Numbered from the stretch's first letter, positions 7,691 to 16,100 are shown. The stretch is 64,000 bases of DNA from Streptomyces caniscabiei (GCF_014930365.1 NZ_JABXWI010000001.1:124001-188000), one strand, 5' to 3'. Notes: generated by a model from the sequence alone, not told the origin. A program made the numbers and translations.

Positions 7691-7733
7691 TCATTCTCGT
7701 CACAGCCGCGTGTCACAGATCGGTCGCAGCAGC

Positions 7734-7761
7734 TTCACACGCCCCATACATCCACTAGATT
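7734..7761 (+). promoter_or_regulatory. Putative sigma-70-type promoter
   Basis: TTCACA at 7734-7739, 16-bp spacer, TAGATT at 7756-7761, about 37 bp before the DUF4352-like gene and directly after a terminator. Assignment is by pattern only. Confidence 0.45.
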
Positions 7762-7798
7762 CACCCCTCACGCACAAAACACGCCATGGGGGGCGAAC

Positions 7799-8464
7799 AT
7801 GAACCAGCAACACCCGCAGCAGCCGGGGTGGGGGCAGCCGCAACAGCAGTACCCGCAACAGCCGCCGCACCCGCAGCAACCCGGATGGGGCGCGCCCCCT
7901 CCGCCGCCGCCGAAGAAGACCCCGATCGGCATGATCGTCGGGCTCGGTTGCCTCGGTGTCGTCGTCCTCTTCGTCATCATTGGCGCAATCGGCGCTGTCG
8001 CCGGAAGCGACAGCAGCAAGGGCACCTCGGTCGCCGTCGACAACGACGCCAACAAGGAGACCGAGAAGAAGGACGACGCCCCCGCAGCCGAGGAAGAGCC
8101 GGCCGAAGATCCCGCCCAGGAAGAGGAAGCGGCCCCCGAGTCGCCCATCAAGATCGTCGCGAAGAAGACCGCCTTCAACGCGAGCATCCTCGCCGACGGC
8201 AGCAACTACACCAGCGTCAAGGTGACCATCACGAACAACAGCGACGAGCAGATCAGCATCAACGTCCTGTACTTCGAGATCACCGACAGCAAGGGCACCA
8301 AGCACGATGCCGAACTCGGCGTCGACGAGAACCAGATCGACACCGTGGACCTCGCCCCGGGCGAGAACGTGTCCGGCTCCATCACGAGCAAGGGCAAGTT
8401 CACCCCGACGCACGTGACGTACACCCAGTTCCTCGAAGACCCCGTGCGTGTCGCTGTGTCCTGA
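7799..8464 (+). CDS. Membrane-anchored DUF4352-like extracellular protein
   Basis: A 221-residue protein with ATG 7799 behind GGGGGGCG. Residues 1-38 are Gln/Pro/Gly-rich (cytosolic), residues 43-66 form one membrane helix, residues 75-120 are a Glu/Ala/Pro linker and 120-221 form a beta-rich domain (VKVTITNNSDEQISI, FEITDSKGT, VDLAPGENVSGSI) of the DUF4352 type. Such proteins sit outside the membrane in Gram-positive bacteria; some phage versions are thought to alter the host surface. It has its own promoter and is bounded by terminators on both sides, the arrangement of a gene expressed from the prophage (a moron). A superinfection or surface role is inference. Confidence 0.7.
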   Translation: MNQQHPQQPGWGQPQQQYPQQPPHPQQPGWGAPPPPPPKKTPIGMIVGLGCLGVVVLFVIIGAIGAVAGSDSSKGTSVAVDNDANKETEKKDDAPAAEEEPAEDPAQEEEAAPESPIKIVAKKTAFNASILADGSNYTSVKVTITNNSDEQISINVLYFEITDSKGTKHDAELGVDENQIDTVDLAPGENVSGSITSKGKFTPTHVTYTQFLEDPVRVAVS

Positions 8465-8485
8465 CCGGCACCGCACCCACTGACT

Positions 8486-8516
8486 GGCCCGACCGTCACC
8501 CCCGTGCGGTCGGGCC
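8486..8516 (+). terminator. Rho-independent terminator
   Basis: GGCCCGACCG (8486-8495), 11-nt loop, CGGTCGGGCC (8507-8516), then TTCT. It follows the DUF4352-like gene by 21 bp. Confidence 0.85.
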
Positions 8517-8592
8517 TTCTCCATGTCCGGAGGTGACCGATGACGTCGTGCAGGACAAGCACCCAACACCCTCCGAACGCCCGTACGGCACC

Positions 8593-8820
8593 ATGGGCCT
8601 CATGGAGTCCTACCAGCCACGCCAGGGGCGCCTCACCGCCGAACAGACCGCCATGCTCCTCGGCATCACCCGCGAGAACCTCCGCCTCCTGGTCCACCGA
8701 GGCCAACTCCACCGCGTCGGAGGCAGCCCCCGGCGACCCCAGTTCGACGTCGCCGAGGTCACCGACCTCCACGCCACCCGCATGCAACGCACCAACTCCC
8801 CCGCCCTGACGCAGCCGTAA
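8593..8820 (+). CDS. Excisionase/MerR-type HTH protein
   Basis: A 75-residue protein. Residues about 14-60 form an HTH_17-like fold: LTAEQTAMLLGITRENLRLL, a GQLHRVGG turn and a RPQFDVAEV strand. This fold is shared by excisionases and small phage regulators. Start ATG 8593 (or 8605) has no clear ribosome site; a GGAGG at 8528-8532 precedes an ATG at 8540 in another frame, which looks non-coding, while this frame could be extended upstream to GTG 8558. It differs from the leftward HTH gene at 1607, so the prophage has at least two such proteins in this region. Confidence 0.65.
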   Translation: MGLMESYQPRQGRLTAEQTAMLLGITRENLRLLVHRGQLHRVGGSPRRPQFDVAEVTDLHATRMQRTNSPALTQP

Positions 8821-8831
8821 CACCATGCCGC

Positions 8832-8860
8832 TTGACGCGCAGGTCAGGCGGGTGTAACGA
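8832..8860 (+). promoter_or_regulatory. Strong sigma-70-like promoter
   Basis: TTGACG (8832-8837), exactly 17 bp, TAACGA followed by T (8855-8861). One of the best consensus matches in the window. Only about 55 bp separate it from a strong terminator, so its product is a short RNA or an attenuated leader. Confidence 0.65.
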
Positions 8861-8866
8861 TCTCCA

Positions 8867-8944
8867 CGCACACCCATGTCCGAAACCGGACACACATACA
8901 GGCATTGATCACGGCCCCCGAGACCTGAACCCGGGGGCCTTTTC
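8867..8944 (+). ncRNA. Candidate small RNA or attenuator leader
   Basis: From the expected start near 8867, the transcript would run about 75 nt. It contains a hairpin TGTCCG-AAAC-CGGACA (8877-8892) and ends with the terminator GGCCCCCG/CGGGGGCC (8913-8920, 8932-8939) plus TTTTC. No open frame with a ribosome site fits. It could be a free small RNA or a leader that limits reading into the methyltransferase gene at 9062. Confidence 0.45.
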
Positions 8945-9061
8945 GATGCCTCGGCACCCGCCCGCCGCGCACGAGATCTGGGGAGGTCTCCCGCAGCCGC
9001 GTGGGGCCGCGGTACGCGCGCCGGGCGGGTGCCCACCACCCACCCCTGCCGGAGGTCACCG

Positions 9062-9601
9062 ATGCCCACCAGCGACGCCGAGGGCAAGGACTGGTCCCTC
9101 ACCCGCTTCACCCGCCACCAGCCCAACACCGTCACCGACATCGGCCCCGGAGAAGGCACCTACGCCCGCCTCTTCCGCCCCGAGCACCGCGGCATCTGGT
9201 GGACCGCGATCGAGATCCACAAGCCCTACATCGCCAAGTACAAGCTCAAGTCCACCAAGACCCGCAGCATGTACGACGAGATCCACGTCGAGGACGCCCG
9301 CCAGTCCGCCGCCCACCTCTTCCACCGCGACCTCGTCATCGCCGGCGACGTCCTCGAACACATGCCACGCCAGGACGCCATCGACCTCCTGAACCGCGTC
9401 GAGGCCGCCGGCGCCTGGCACATCCTCGTCAGCGTCCCCATCGTCGACAGCCAGCAGGGCGAAGTCGACGGCAACCCCCACGAGGCGCACCTCCACCAGT
9501 GGGGCCAGGACGACATGGATCAGGTCCTCACCGGCCTCGGCGGAACCTTCGAGGCCTACTACGGCGACACCCTCGGCGTCTGGTGGTGGAGCAGGAGGTG
9601 A
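9062..9601 (+). CDS. SAM-dependent methyltransferase, class I
   Basis: A 179-residue protein with ATG 9062 and a GGAGG site. Residues 26-34 (DIGPGEGTY) are motif I of class I methyltransferases, which binds S-adenosylmethionine; residues 92-101 (VIAGDVLEHM) match motif IV, as in many small-molecule and glycan-linked methyltransferases. There is no DNA methylase catalytic motif such as NPPY, so DNA modification is not favoured. The gene overlaps the next by GTGA. It follows the candidate attenuator at 8867. The substrate is unknown; it might be a nucleotide, virion glycan or host metabolite. Confidence 0.75.
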   Translation: MPTSDAEGKDWSLTRFTRHQPNTVTDIGPGEGTYARLFRPEHRGIWWTAIEIHKPYIAKYKLKSTKTRSMYDEIHVEDARQSAAHLFHRDLVIAGDVLEHMPRQDAIDLLNRVEAAGAWHILVSVPIVDSQQGEVDGNPHEAHLHQWGQDDMDQVLTGLGGTFEAYYGDTLGVWWWSRR

Positions 9602-9996
9602 CCGGCGCCCAGGCCCTCGGCCTGCTCCTGGCGCACCTCACGGGCGACTACCTCATCCAGTCGCACTGGATGGCCCAGGAGAAGACGAAGCGATGGTGGC
9701 CAGCGCTGGCCCACGCCCTGACGTACGGCCTGCCTTTCCTCCTCGTCACCCAGTCCCCGGCAGCCCTCGGCGTCATCGTCGGCACTCACGCCGTCATCGA
9801 CCGCTACCGCTTGGCGCGCCACATCGTCTGGGCCAAGAACCTGCTCGCCCCGAAGCCCTACCGCCACGCCTGGGCCGACTGCAGAGCCACCGGCTACCCC
9901 GACACCACACCGGCCTGGCTGACCGTGTGGCTGATGATCATCGCCGACAACACGGTCCACCTCGCCATCAACGCCGCTGCCATCACCTGGCTGTAA
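9598..9996 (+). CDS. DUF3307-like membrane protein
   Basis: A 132-residue protein starting at GTG 9598, overlapping the methyltransferase stop by 4 nt. The opening LLLAHLTGDYLIQSHWMAQ matches the pattern of DUF3307 proteins (a short helix with Asp, Gln and Trp near the membrane), followed by hydrophobic segments at about 38-62 and 108-130 and an internal HAVIDRYR motif. DUF3307 members are membrane proteins of unknown role in bacteria and phages. Family call is by pattern. Confidence 0.6.
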   Translation: MTGAQALGLLLAHLTGDYLIQSHWMAQEKTKRWWPALAHALTYGLPFLLVTQSPAALGVIVGTHAVIDRYRLARHIVWAKNLLAPKPYRHAWADCRATGYPDTTPAWLTVWLMIIADNTVHLAINAAAITWL

Positions 9997-10020
9997 GAGC
10001 GAGAGATCACGGAGGCCCCC

Positions 10021-10251
10021 ATGGCTGACACCAGCGCCGGCGGCGGGAACGCCGAGCAGCTGCGCGAGTACTGGACCACTGGACCCGGCGGCGCGAAGAT
10101 CCGCTGGGGCACGCCCGGCGACTTCGACCGCTGCGTCACCCAGCTGTCCAGGCACATGCCGGGCAAGGCCGAGGGCTACTGCAACCTCCTGCACAAGCGG
10201 GCCACCGGCATCTACCCCGCCACCCATGCCAAGCAGGAGGGCGGCGGCTGA
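10021..10251 (+). CDS. Small conserved-type phage protein
   Basis: A 76-residue protein, ATG 10021 behind GGAGG. A Gly-rich opening leads to REYWTTGPGGAKIRWGTPGD, FDRCVTQLSRH and a basic GYCNLLHKRATG segment, a compact fold with conserved-looking Trp and Cys. Proteins of this look stand directly before HNH genes in many actinophages. Its stop overlaps the start of the HNH gene (TGATG). Function unknown. Confidence 0.65.
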   Translation: MADTSAGGGNAEQLREYWTTGPGGAKIRWGTPGDFDRCVTQLSRHMPGKAEGYCNLLHKRATGIYPATHAKQEGGG

Positions 10252-10562
10252 TGCCGTGGTCGACGAGCAACCGCAGAGCCGAGCTGCCCCCCGACTGGGA
10301 CAGCGCCGTGCGGCCCCGGATCCTGGCTCGCGATGGACACCAGTGCGTGCGCACCCTGGAGGCCGGCGGCCGGTGCCCGGCGACCACCGCTCTGGAGGTG
10401 GACCACATCGGTGATCCTCACGACCACAGCGATGCGAACCTGCAGACACTGTGCCGGTGGCACCACCAGCGCAAGACGGCTCAGGAGTCGGCGGCCGCGC
10501 GTCGGCGGAGTCCCCGGGAGCGGCGGGCGAGGCCGGCCGAGCGTCATCCTGGACTGCTGTGA
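10251..10562 (+). CDS. HNH endonuclease
   Basis: A 103-residue protein coupled to the preceding gene. HNH signature: Cys 32 and 42 as one half of a zinc site, VDH at residues 50-52 (catalytic His), Asn 63 and the CRWHH motif at 68-72. Phage HNH proteins encoded beside the terminase genes assist DNA packaging by terminase at cos sites, as shown for HK97-type phages. Here it sits just before the late promoter and 0.9 kb before the small terminase. The C-terminal Arg-rich tail may bind DNA. A cos-type packaging role is inferred from family and place. Confidence 0.85.
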   Translation: MPWSTSNRRAELPPDWDSAVRPRILARDGHQCVRTLEAGGRCPATTALEVDHIGDPHDHSDANLQTLCRWHHQRKTAQESAAARRRSPRERRARPAERHPGLL

Positions 10563-10780
10563 GCGCATATCCATGCACCGAACGGGCCATGATCGCGTGT
10601 CTGACCTGGGGGGATACCCCTTGATCGTCTTGGCGCCGACCGCAAGCGTATAGGCGCTGGCTCCGGCTACGGGTCTGGGAGGTTCGGGCCGCCCCGGGTG
10701 GCCTGCGCTGATCACTCAGCGCGTCTGCCGGTGCATGATCGGCGCATACTCATGCAGCCGTATTACTGCTGGTTGTGCGC

Positions 10781-10809
10781 TTGTAGCCGTAACACGGTGC
10801 CGCTAGGGT
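10781..10809 (+). promoter_or_regulatory. Putative leaderless late promoter
   Basis: TTGTAG (10781-10786), 17-bp spacer, TAGGGT (10804-10809). The next start codon, ATG 10817, is only 7 bp beyond the -10 box and has no ribosome site, so the message would start at or next to the ATG, a leaderless arrangement common in Streptomyces. The 250-bp gap upstream holds no gene. It could drive the whole packaging and structural block. Confidence 0.45.
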
Positions 10810-10816
10810 GGTCGTC

Positions 10817-11440
10817 ATGTCCTCACGCCCCGTCACTCGCCGCCCGCGCTGCGAGCGTTGTCCGGCACCACTGCCGGTACGGGCCAGGGCGGATGCCCGT
10901 TACTGCTCCGCAGCATGCAAGCAGGCCGCCTACCGCGAGCGCCGAGCCGCCGAGACCGGCGGCCTGCCCCGCGAGATGACGGCGAAGGCCCGCTGGGTCC
11001 GCCACTCGGCACGCAAGGTCCCGCTCACGACCCACGGCCGGCCCGCGAGCAGCACCAACCCGGCCACCTGGTCCGACTTCCCGAAGGCTCACCGGTCTCG
11101 GGTGGGCGCCGGCATCGGGTACGTCCTGACGAAGGGGGACGCTGTCGTGTGCCTCGACCTCGACCGGGTGATCCGTGAGGACGGCTCGCTGGTGGAGTGG
11201 GCCGACCAGCTGCTCCGCCAGGTCCCGGACACCTACATCGAGGTCTCGAGGTCCGGCCGTGGCCTGCACGTGTTCGGCAAGGGCTCTCTTCAGGGCCGGG
11301 GTCGCCGGTGGATGTACGCCGACGGCACGGGCCTCGAGGTCTACGCGGACGGCCGGTACATCGCGATGACGGGTGAGCGGTGGCGCAAAGCTCCGGCGTC
11401 ACTGGGTGATCTGAGCGAGGTCCTCGCGACGCTCACGTAG
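10817..11440 (+). CDS. Primase-polymerase-like (AEP) protein with Zn finger
   Basis: A 207-residue protein. Cys 12, 15, 30 and 34 form an N-terminal zinc finger followed by a basic helix (KQAAYRERR). The rest resembles the small archaeo-eukaryotic primase/polymerase domain: TNPATWSDF near residue 77, a two-Asp metal motif in VVCLDLDRV (about 107-115) and the SRSGRGLHVFG segment (about 144-154) that supplies the Ser/His of motif II. Full-length relatives carry a helicase or extra domain, absent here. It may prime phage replication or be a reduced derivative kept beside terminase. The original in-frame GTG 10808 lacks a ribosome site; ATG 10817 fits the leaderless promoter. Confidence 0.7.
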   Translation: MSSRPVTRRPRCERCPAPLPVRARADARYCSAACKQAAYRERRAAETGGLPREMTAKARWVRHSARKVPLTTHGRPASSTNPATWSDFPKAHRSRVGAGIGYVLTKGDAVVCLDLDRVIREDGSLVEWADQLLRQVPDTYIEVSRSGRGLHVFGKGSLQGRGRRWMYADGTGLEVYADGRYIAMTGERWRKAPASLGDLSEVLATLT

Positions 11441-11458
11441 CGGCAAGGGGGTGAGCCG

Positions 11459-11941
11459 ATGGCCGGCCGTGGCCCCCAGCCGAAGAACCCCGGCCGCCGT
11501 GCCCGGGCGAACAAGGACCCCGTCCCCCAGACGATCCTGCGGTTCGAGCAGGCAGAGCCCCCGGATCTACCGACGCTGTCGGTGATGAAGGATGGCGAAC
11601 TCGTCGAGTACGCGTGGCCGGCGCGGACGCTGGACTGGTGGGAGATGTGGAAGGCCTCCCCCCAGGCCGAGCACTTCTCGTCGACCGACTGGGACTTCCT
11701 CCTCGACACGGCCGTGGTCCATGCCCGCCTGTGGTCGGGGGAGATGTCGGCGGCCGCCGAGCTGCGGCTGCGGGTCGCCAAGTTCGGGGCGACCCCCGAA
11801 GACCGGGCGAGGCTGCGGATGCAGTTCGCCGCAGCGGACGAGGCGGACGGCAAGCGGCCCGAAGGCTCCATGCGCTCAGCACGGGAGAGGCGAGGGGTCC
11901 TGCGCGCGCTGCCGCCCCCGGAGGAGCCGACAGGGGGGTGA
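11459..11941 (+). CDS. Terminase small subunit
   Basis: A 160-residue protein at ATG 11459. The start MAGRGPQPKNPGRR and the following pattern (short basic opening, an aromatic DWWEMWKASPQA segment, then a helical body ending in Pro/Glu) match actinophage P27-type small terminase subunits. The small subunit recognises the packaging start on phage DNA and feeds it to the large subunit, whose gene begins 3 nt after this stop. The basic N-terminus probably contacts DNA. Confidence 0.8.
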   Translation: MAGRGPQPKNPGRRARANKDPVPQTILRFEQAEPPDLPTLSVMKDGELVEYAWPARTLDWWEMWKASPQAEHFSSTDWDFLLDTAVVHARLWSGEMSAAAELRLRVAKFGATPEDRARLRMQFAAADEADGKRPEGSMRSARERRGVLRALPPPEEPTGG

Positions 11942-11944
11942 GCG

Positions 11945-13564
11945 ATGCCCTGGAGGCCGCCGGAGCCCGGCGCCGTCCCCACGCTCGGGTTCGAGGTGAT
12001 CGACTGGATCACTGCCTTCCTGGCGGCCCCGGACCGGCCGGAGTACGAGCCGTTCGTGTTGTACCCGGAGCAGGAAGACTTCGTGCTCCGGTACTACGAG
12101 ATCAACCCCCGTACGGGTAAGCGCCGGTTCCGGCGCGGTGTGATCAGCCGCCCGCGTGGCTGGGGGAAGTCGCCGTTCCTGGCGGCGCTGTGCATCGTCG
12201 AGGCGCTGGGGCCGGTGGTGCCGGACGGGTGGGATGCCGACGGCCAGCCGGTGGGGATGCCGTGGTCGGAGGTACGCACCCCGCTGGTGCAGATCGCTGC
12301 GGTGTCCGAGACGCAGACGAAGAACACCTGGGTGCCGCTGCTGGAGATGCTCGAGGGGCCCGTCCTGGACGCCTATCCGGGGCTGGAGCCGCTGGACACC
12401 TTCGTCAACCTGCCCCGGGGCCGGATCGAGCCGATCACCTCCTCGGCGCGCACGGTCAAGGGCAACAAGCCGGTCTTCGGGGTCCTGGACCAGACCGAGG
12501 AGTGGGTGAAGTCCAACGGCGGTCCGCGGCTGGCGCAGACCATGCGGATCAACGCGGCGAAGGTGGGCGGCACCACGATCGAGTCCCCCAACGCGTTCAT
12601 CCCCGGCGAGGGCAGTGTCGCTGAGGAGTCGGCCCAGTTCTGGGCGAAGATCCGCGAGGGCAAGGCCCGCGACGACGGTCTCTACTACGACCACCGCGAA
12701 GCACCGCCGGAGACCGACCTCGAGGACCGGGTCTCGCTGCTGTCGGGGCTGGCGTACACGTACGGCGACTCCGCCGACCGCAACGGCGGGCACGTCGACC
12801 TGGACACCCTCGTCGCGACGATCTGGGACCCGTCCACGGACGTCCAGGTCGCGCGCGCCGACTTCCTGAACCAGATCACGCACGCCTCCGACTCCTGGCT
12901 GTCCCAGCCGGAATGGGCGGCCTGCGCGGCGCCGGGCACGGTCGTCGCCGACCGGGACGTGATCGTCCTCGGCTTCGACGGATCGCGGCGCCGCAACCGC
13001 GGTGTCACGGACGCGACTGCCCTGATGGGCTGCCGTGTCTCGGACGGGCATCTGTTCCAGCTGCGGGTGTGGGAGCAGCCCGAGGGCCCGGGCGGGGATG
13101 AGTGGCAGGTGCCGGTGGGTGAGGTCCTGGCGGAGGTGGATGAGGCCTTCCGCCGCTTCAAGGTGATCGGCATGTACGCCGACCCGGCGAAGTGGGAGAA
13201 CCACATCGTGGCGTGGGAGGCGGAGTACGGCTCGCGGCTGTTGGTGAAGTCGTCGCTGGCGCATCCCATCGAGTGGTGGATGACTGGCGGGCGGGCCCTG
13301 CAGATCGTGCGGGCGACGCGCTCCTTCCACGACGCGGTCACCGACCAGGAGCTGACGCACGACGGGTCGTCCGCGCTGATGCGGCACGTCCTTAACGCCC
13401 GGCGCCGCGAGTCGCGGTCCGGCATCCAGATCGCCAAGGCGCACCCGGACAGCAGCCGGAAGATCGACGCTGCCGTGGCGTCGATCCTCGCGTGGCAGTG
13501 CCGACTGGACGCGCTCGCCAAGGGCGCCCAGGTCGAGCGCTCCGGCGTCGTCTACTTCCTGTGA
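11945..13564 (+). CDS. Terminase large subunit
   Basis: A 539-residue protein. Residues 69-76 (RPRGWGKS) are the Walker A motif in the variant form seen in P27/Terminase_1 enzymes; FGVLDQTEEW near 178-187 supplies Walker B and the catalytic Glu. The C-terminal half is the RNase H-like nuclease, with VLGFDGS near 340 and further acidic residues in MYADPAKW (about 405) and the final DAAVASILAW. It forms the ATP-driven motor at the portal and cuts the concatemer. Length is normal for the family and no disruption is seen. It lies between the small subunit and portal genes as expected. Confidence 0.92.
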   Translation: MPWRPPEPGAVPTLGFEVIDWITAFLAAPDRPEYEPFVLYPEQEDFVLRYYEINPRTGKRRFRRGVISRPRGWGKSPFLAALCIVEALGPVVPDGWDADGQPVGMPWSEVRTPLVQIAAVSETQTKNTWVPLLEMLEGPVLDAYPGLEPLDTFVNLPRGRIEPITSSARTVKGNKPVFGVLDQTEEWVKSNGGPRLAQTMRINAAKVGGTTIESPNAFIPGEGSVAEESAQFWAKIREGKARDDGLYYDHREAPPETDLEDRVSLLSGLAYTYGDSADRNGGHVDLDTLVATIWDPSTDVQVARADFLNQITHASDSWLSQPEWAACAAPGTVVADRDVIVLGFDGSRRRNRGVTDATALMGCRVSDGHLFQLRVWEQPEGPGGDEWQVPVGEVLAEVDEAFRRFKVIGMYADPAKWENHIVAWEAEYGSRLLVKSSLAHPIEWWMTGGRALQIVRATRSFHDAVTDQELTHDGSSALMRHVLNARRRESRSGIQIAKAHPDSSRKIDAAVASILAWQCRLDALAKGAQVERSGVVYFL

Positions 13565-13575
13565 AAGGGGCAGAT

Positions 13576-14964
13576 GTGACGACCCCTGCCGTCCCGGCGG
13601 CGGACACCGTCAAGCGGGCCCAGCAGTGCCTGGACGGTCTCAAGGCCGACCGCAAGCTGCTGGACCTGATCGACAACTACGTACGCGGCAAGCACGCCGG
13701 CCCGTACACGCCGCGCAACGCGTCGCAGGAGTACCGGATCCTCACGCAGCGCGCGATTTCCAACTTCCTGCCGATGGTGGTGGCCGCGCCGGCGCAGTCC
13801 CTGTCGGTGGAGGGATACCAGCGCCAGGGTTCGGACGAGGACGCGCCCGAGTGGCAGGCGTGGCAGGCCAACGGGCTGGATGCCCGGCAGGCCGCCGTGT
13901 ACCGGGCGGCGATCACCTACGGGCACGCGTTCACGGTGACGCTGCCGCACGAGAAGGACCCGAAGCGGCCGGTTATCCGGGCGCTGTCCGCGCGGAACAT
14001 GTGGGCCGCGTACGAGGATCCGGCGTCTGACGAGTGGCCGCTGTACGCGCTGGAGATGCCGAAGCTGCCTGGCTCGGATGGCACGGTCAAGGGCCGCTTC
14101 TACGACGATGCCCACGTGTACGAGGCGGTTGCCGATGAGGAGAAGGTGACGCTCGGCGCCAGGCGGGCGCACGGCCTGGGCGTGTGCCCGGTGCGCAGGT
14201 TCGCGGCGCAGGTCGACCTGGAGGGGCGTACGACCGGTGTGGTGGCGCCGCTGATCCCGCTGCAGGACCGCATCAACCAGAGCGTGTTCGACCTGCTGAT
14301 CGCGCAGACGTACGGGTCCTTCAAGGTCCGCACGATCTCCGGGATGACCCCGCCGCTGAAGCGGGACCCTGAGACCGGTGAGCCGCTGCTGGACGCGGAC
14401 GGCAACCCGATCCCGAAGCCGATCACGGCGGATGCGTCGCGGCTGCTGATGGCACCGGACAAGGACACCAAGTTCGGGGCCCTGGACGAGACTCCGCTGA
14501 ACGGGTACATCGACTCGATCGGCATGTCGGTCCGTCACCTTGCGGTGGTCTCCCAGGTACCGCCGCACTACCTGCTGGGCGACATGGTCAACCTGTCGGC
14601 GGAGGCGCTCGCGGCCGCCGAGACGACCCTGATGCGGATGGTCGCCGAGTTCAAACGGGGCTTCGGCGAATCGTGGGAGTCCGACATGCGACTGTGCGCC
14701 AAGATCATGGGGCACGAGGAGGCGGCCGGCGACTACTCCTCCCAGGTCCGGTGGGCCGACACGGAGTCGAGGTCGCTGTCGCAGACCGTGGACGCACTTG
14801 GCAAGGCCGTGCAGATGCTCGGCGTGCCGAAGCAGGCCGTGTGGACGAAGCTGCCGGGGTTCACCGACACCGACCGCGCGTCCTGGCCGGAGCTGTCCGC
14901 GAGCGAGGACTCCTCGCGTGCGCTCGCCGATTCGCTGATGCGGGCGGCTGAGCCCCGTGGCTGA
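13576..14964 (+). CDS. Portal protein
   Basis: A 462-residue protein of the SPP1 gp6-like portal family. GTG 13576 is preceded by AAAGGGG; the longer in-frame start at 13492 would overlap terminase by 70 nt. Hallmarks are the YVRGKHAGPYTP start region with NASQEYRILTQRAISN, a central FKVRTISGM and the helical MVNLSAEALAAAET clip/stem segment, typical of actinophage portals. Twelve copies form the DNA channel at one capsid vertex and bind terminase, then the connector proteins. The 3' end overlaps the MuF-like gene by 8 nt. Confidence 0.9.
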   Translation: MTTPAVPAADTVKRAQQCLDGLKADRKLLDLIDNYVRGKHAGPYTPRNASQEYRILTQRAISNFLPMVVAAPAQSLSVEGYQRQGSDEDAPEWQAWQANGLDARQAAVYRAAITYGHAFTVTLPHEKDPKRPVIRALSARNMWAAYEDPASDEWPLYALEMPKLPGSDGTVKGRFYDDAHVYEAVADEEKVTLGARRAHGLGVCPVRRFAAQVDLEGRTTGVVAPLIPLQDRINQSVFDLLIAQTYGSFKVRTISGMTPPLKRDPETGEPLLDADGNPIPKPITADASRLLMAPDKDTKFGALDETPLNGYIDSIGMSVRHLAVVSQVPPHYLLGDMVNLSAEALAAAETTLMRMVAEFKRGFGESWESDMRLCAKIMGHEEAAGDYSSQVRWADTESRSLSQTVDALGKAVQMLGVPKQAVWTKLPGFTDTDRASWPELSASEDSSRALADSLMRAAEPRG

Positions 14965-16024
14965 CGATGGGGCGCGGCTGACCGAGCAGCACCGCCTGGC
15001 CCAGGCGCGGCTCGCGGCGGAGGCGGCCCGGGCGGCCGCGGACGGCTGGCGGCAGGTCTCGCCGACCAACCTGCCCGAGACGTCCGGCAGCTGGCTGAGC
15101 CGGACACTGGCGGCGCAGCGCGGATACCGGGGCCGCTCGAGGCGGCTGTCCGCCGCGTACGGGCGGCTGCTGCGGGCGCTGCGGATCGGCCGCACGCTGC
15201 CGCCGTATCCGGACGGGCAGCCTGTGATCAGCCAGCCCACCGTCAGCCTGCGTCAGCTGCGTGACGACTTCGCGGCCGCCTCCGGAACTGTGCAGCCGCA
15301 CGAGCCGGACGACGCCGCGCCCATCGCGTTGGATGACGACTTCGACTGGGACGAGGCTCTGCCGGACGAGGAGGCCGAAGAGCGTCGGGCCACGGTGTCC
15401 CTGGTGGTGATGGGCCCGGTCCGTGCCGAGCGCGGCCTGGCCCAGCTGCAGCCGACGCAGGCCGCCGACGGCCGCGGGCGCCTGGACGACGTCGACTTCC
15501 TCTCCGAGCTGGACCATGTGATGCGGGACGCCGGCGCCACGGCGGCCTCGGCCGCCGACCGGGACGCGCTGATGGGCGGCCGTGACCTCCTGGAGGGCAT
15601 GGCCCGCGCGGACCGGGCAGTCATCGGCTGGGCACGCATCACCGCCCCGAACCCGTGCGACTTCTGCGCCATGCTCGCCAGCCGCGGCGCCGTCTACCGC
15701 TCCGAGTGGTCCGCGTCGTTCCGCGGACAGGCCGGCCGCTCGGGAGCCGTCGACCGTCCGCCTGGGTGGGAGTCGTGGACGCCGGAGCAGCTCCTCACCT
15801 GGGAGGTGGGCCGCGGTATCCAGCGGTTCCACGACAACTGCCACTGCACGATCATCCCCGTCTACTCACGTGAGGACTGGCTGCCCGAAGACAGCCAGGC
15901 GTTCCGCGAGTTGTGGGAGGAAGCCACACGAGGCCTGAGCGGTGCGGAAGCCCGCCGGGCGTTCCGCGCGGCCATCGAAGCTCGGAGGCGGCGGGCACGC
16001 GCCCGCGGCGTCTCCGTGAGGTAA
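14957..16024 (+). CDS. MuF-like minor head / capsid maturation protein
   Basis: A 355-residue protein starting at GTG 14957. The middle and C-terminal parts carry the minor-head signature ARITAPNPCDFCAMLASR (about 224-241) and FHDNCHCTIIPVY (about 290-302), a Cys/His metal-like cluster found in MuF and VG15-type proteins located after portals. These proteins bind the portal inside the procapsid; some family members carry a protease activity for capsid maturation, but I see no clear catalytic triad here. The N-terminal third is Ala/Arg-rich and helical, with an acidic linker (LDDDFDWDEALPDEE). Confidence 0.8.
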   Translation: MADDGARLTEQHRLAQARLAAEAARAAADGWRQVSPTNLPETSGSWLSRTLAAQRGYRGRSRRLSAAYGRLLRALRIGRTLPPYPDGQPVISQPTVSLRQLRDDFAAASGTVQPHEPDDAAPIALDDDFDWDEALPDEEAEERRATVSLVVMGPVRAERGLAQLQPTQAADGRGRLDDVDFLSELDHVMRDAGATAASAADRDALMGGRDLLEGMARADRAVIGWARITAPNPCDFCAMLASRGAVYRSEWSASFRGQAGRSGAVDRPPGWESWTPEQLLTWEVGRGIQRFHDNCHCTIIPVYSREDWLPEDSQAFRELWEEATRGLSGAEARRAFRAAIEARRRRARARGVSVR

Positions 16025-16100
16025 CACCCTTCACCTGTTTCATCTGCCGGTGCGCCCCGGAGGCGGCCGGTTCGTTCTGCTGCCCTGGAGGCGCACCGTC

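Noticed and set aside
8540..8809. Frame from ATG 8540 with a good ribosome site
   Set aside because: Its product is Ser/Thr/Pro-rich noise, while the overlapping frame from 8593 has a clear helix-turn-helix.
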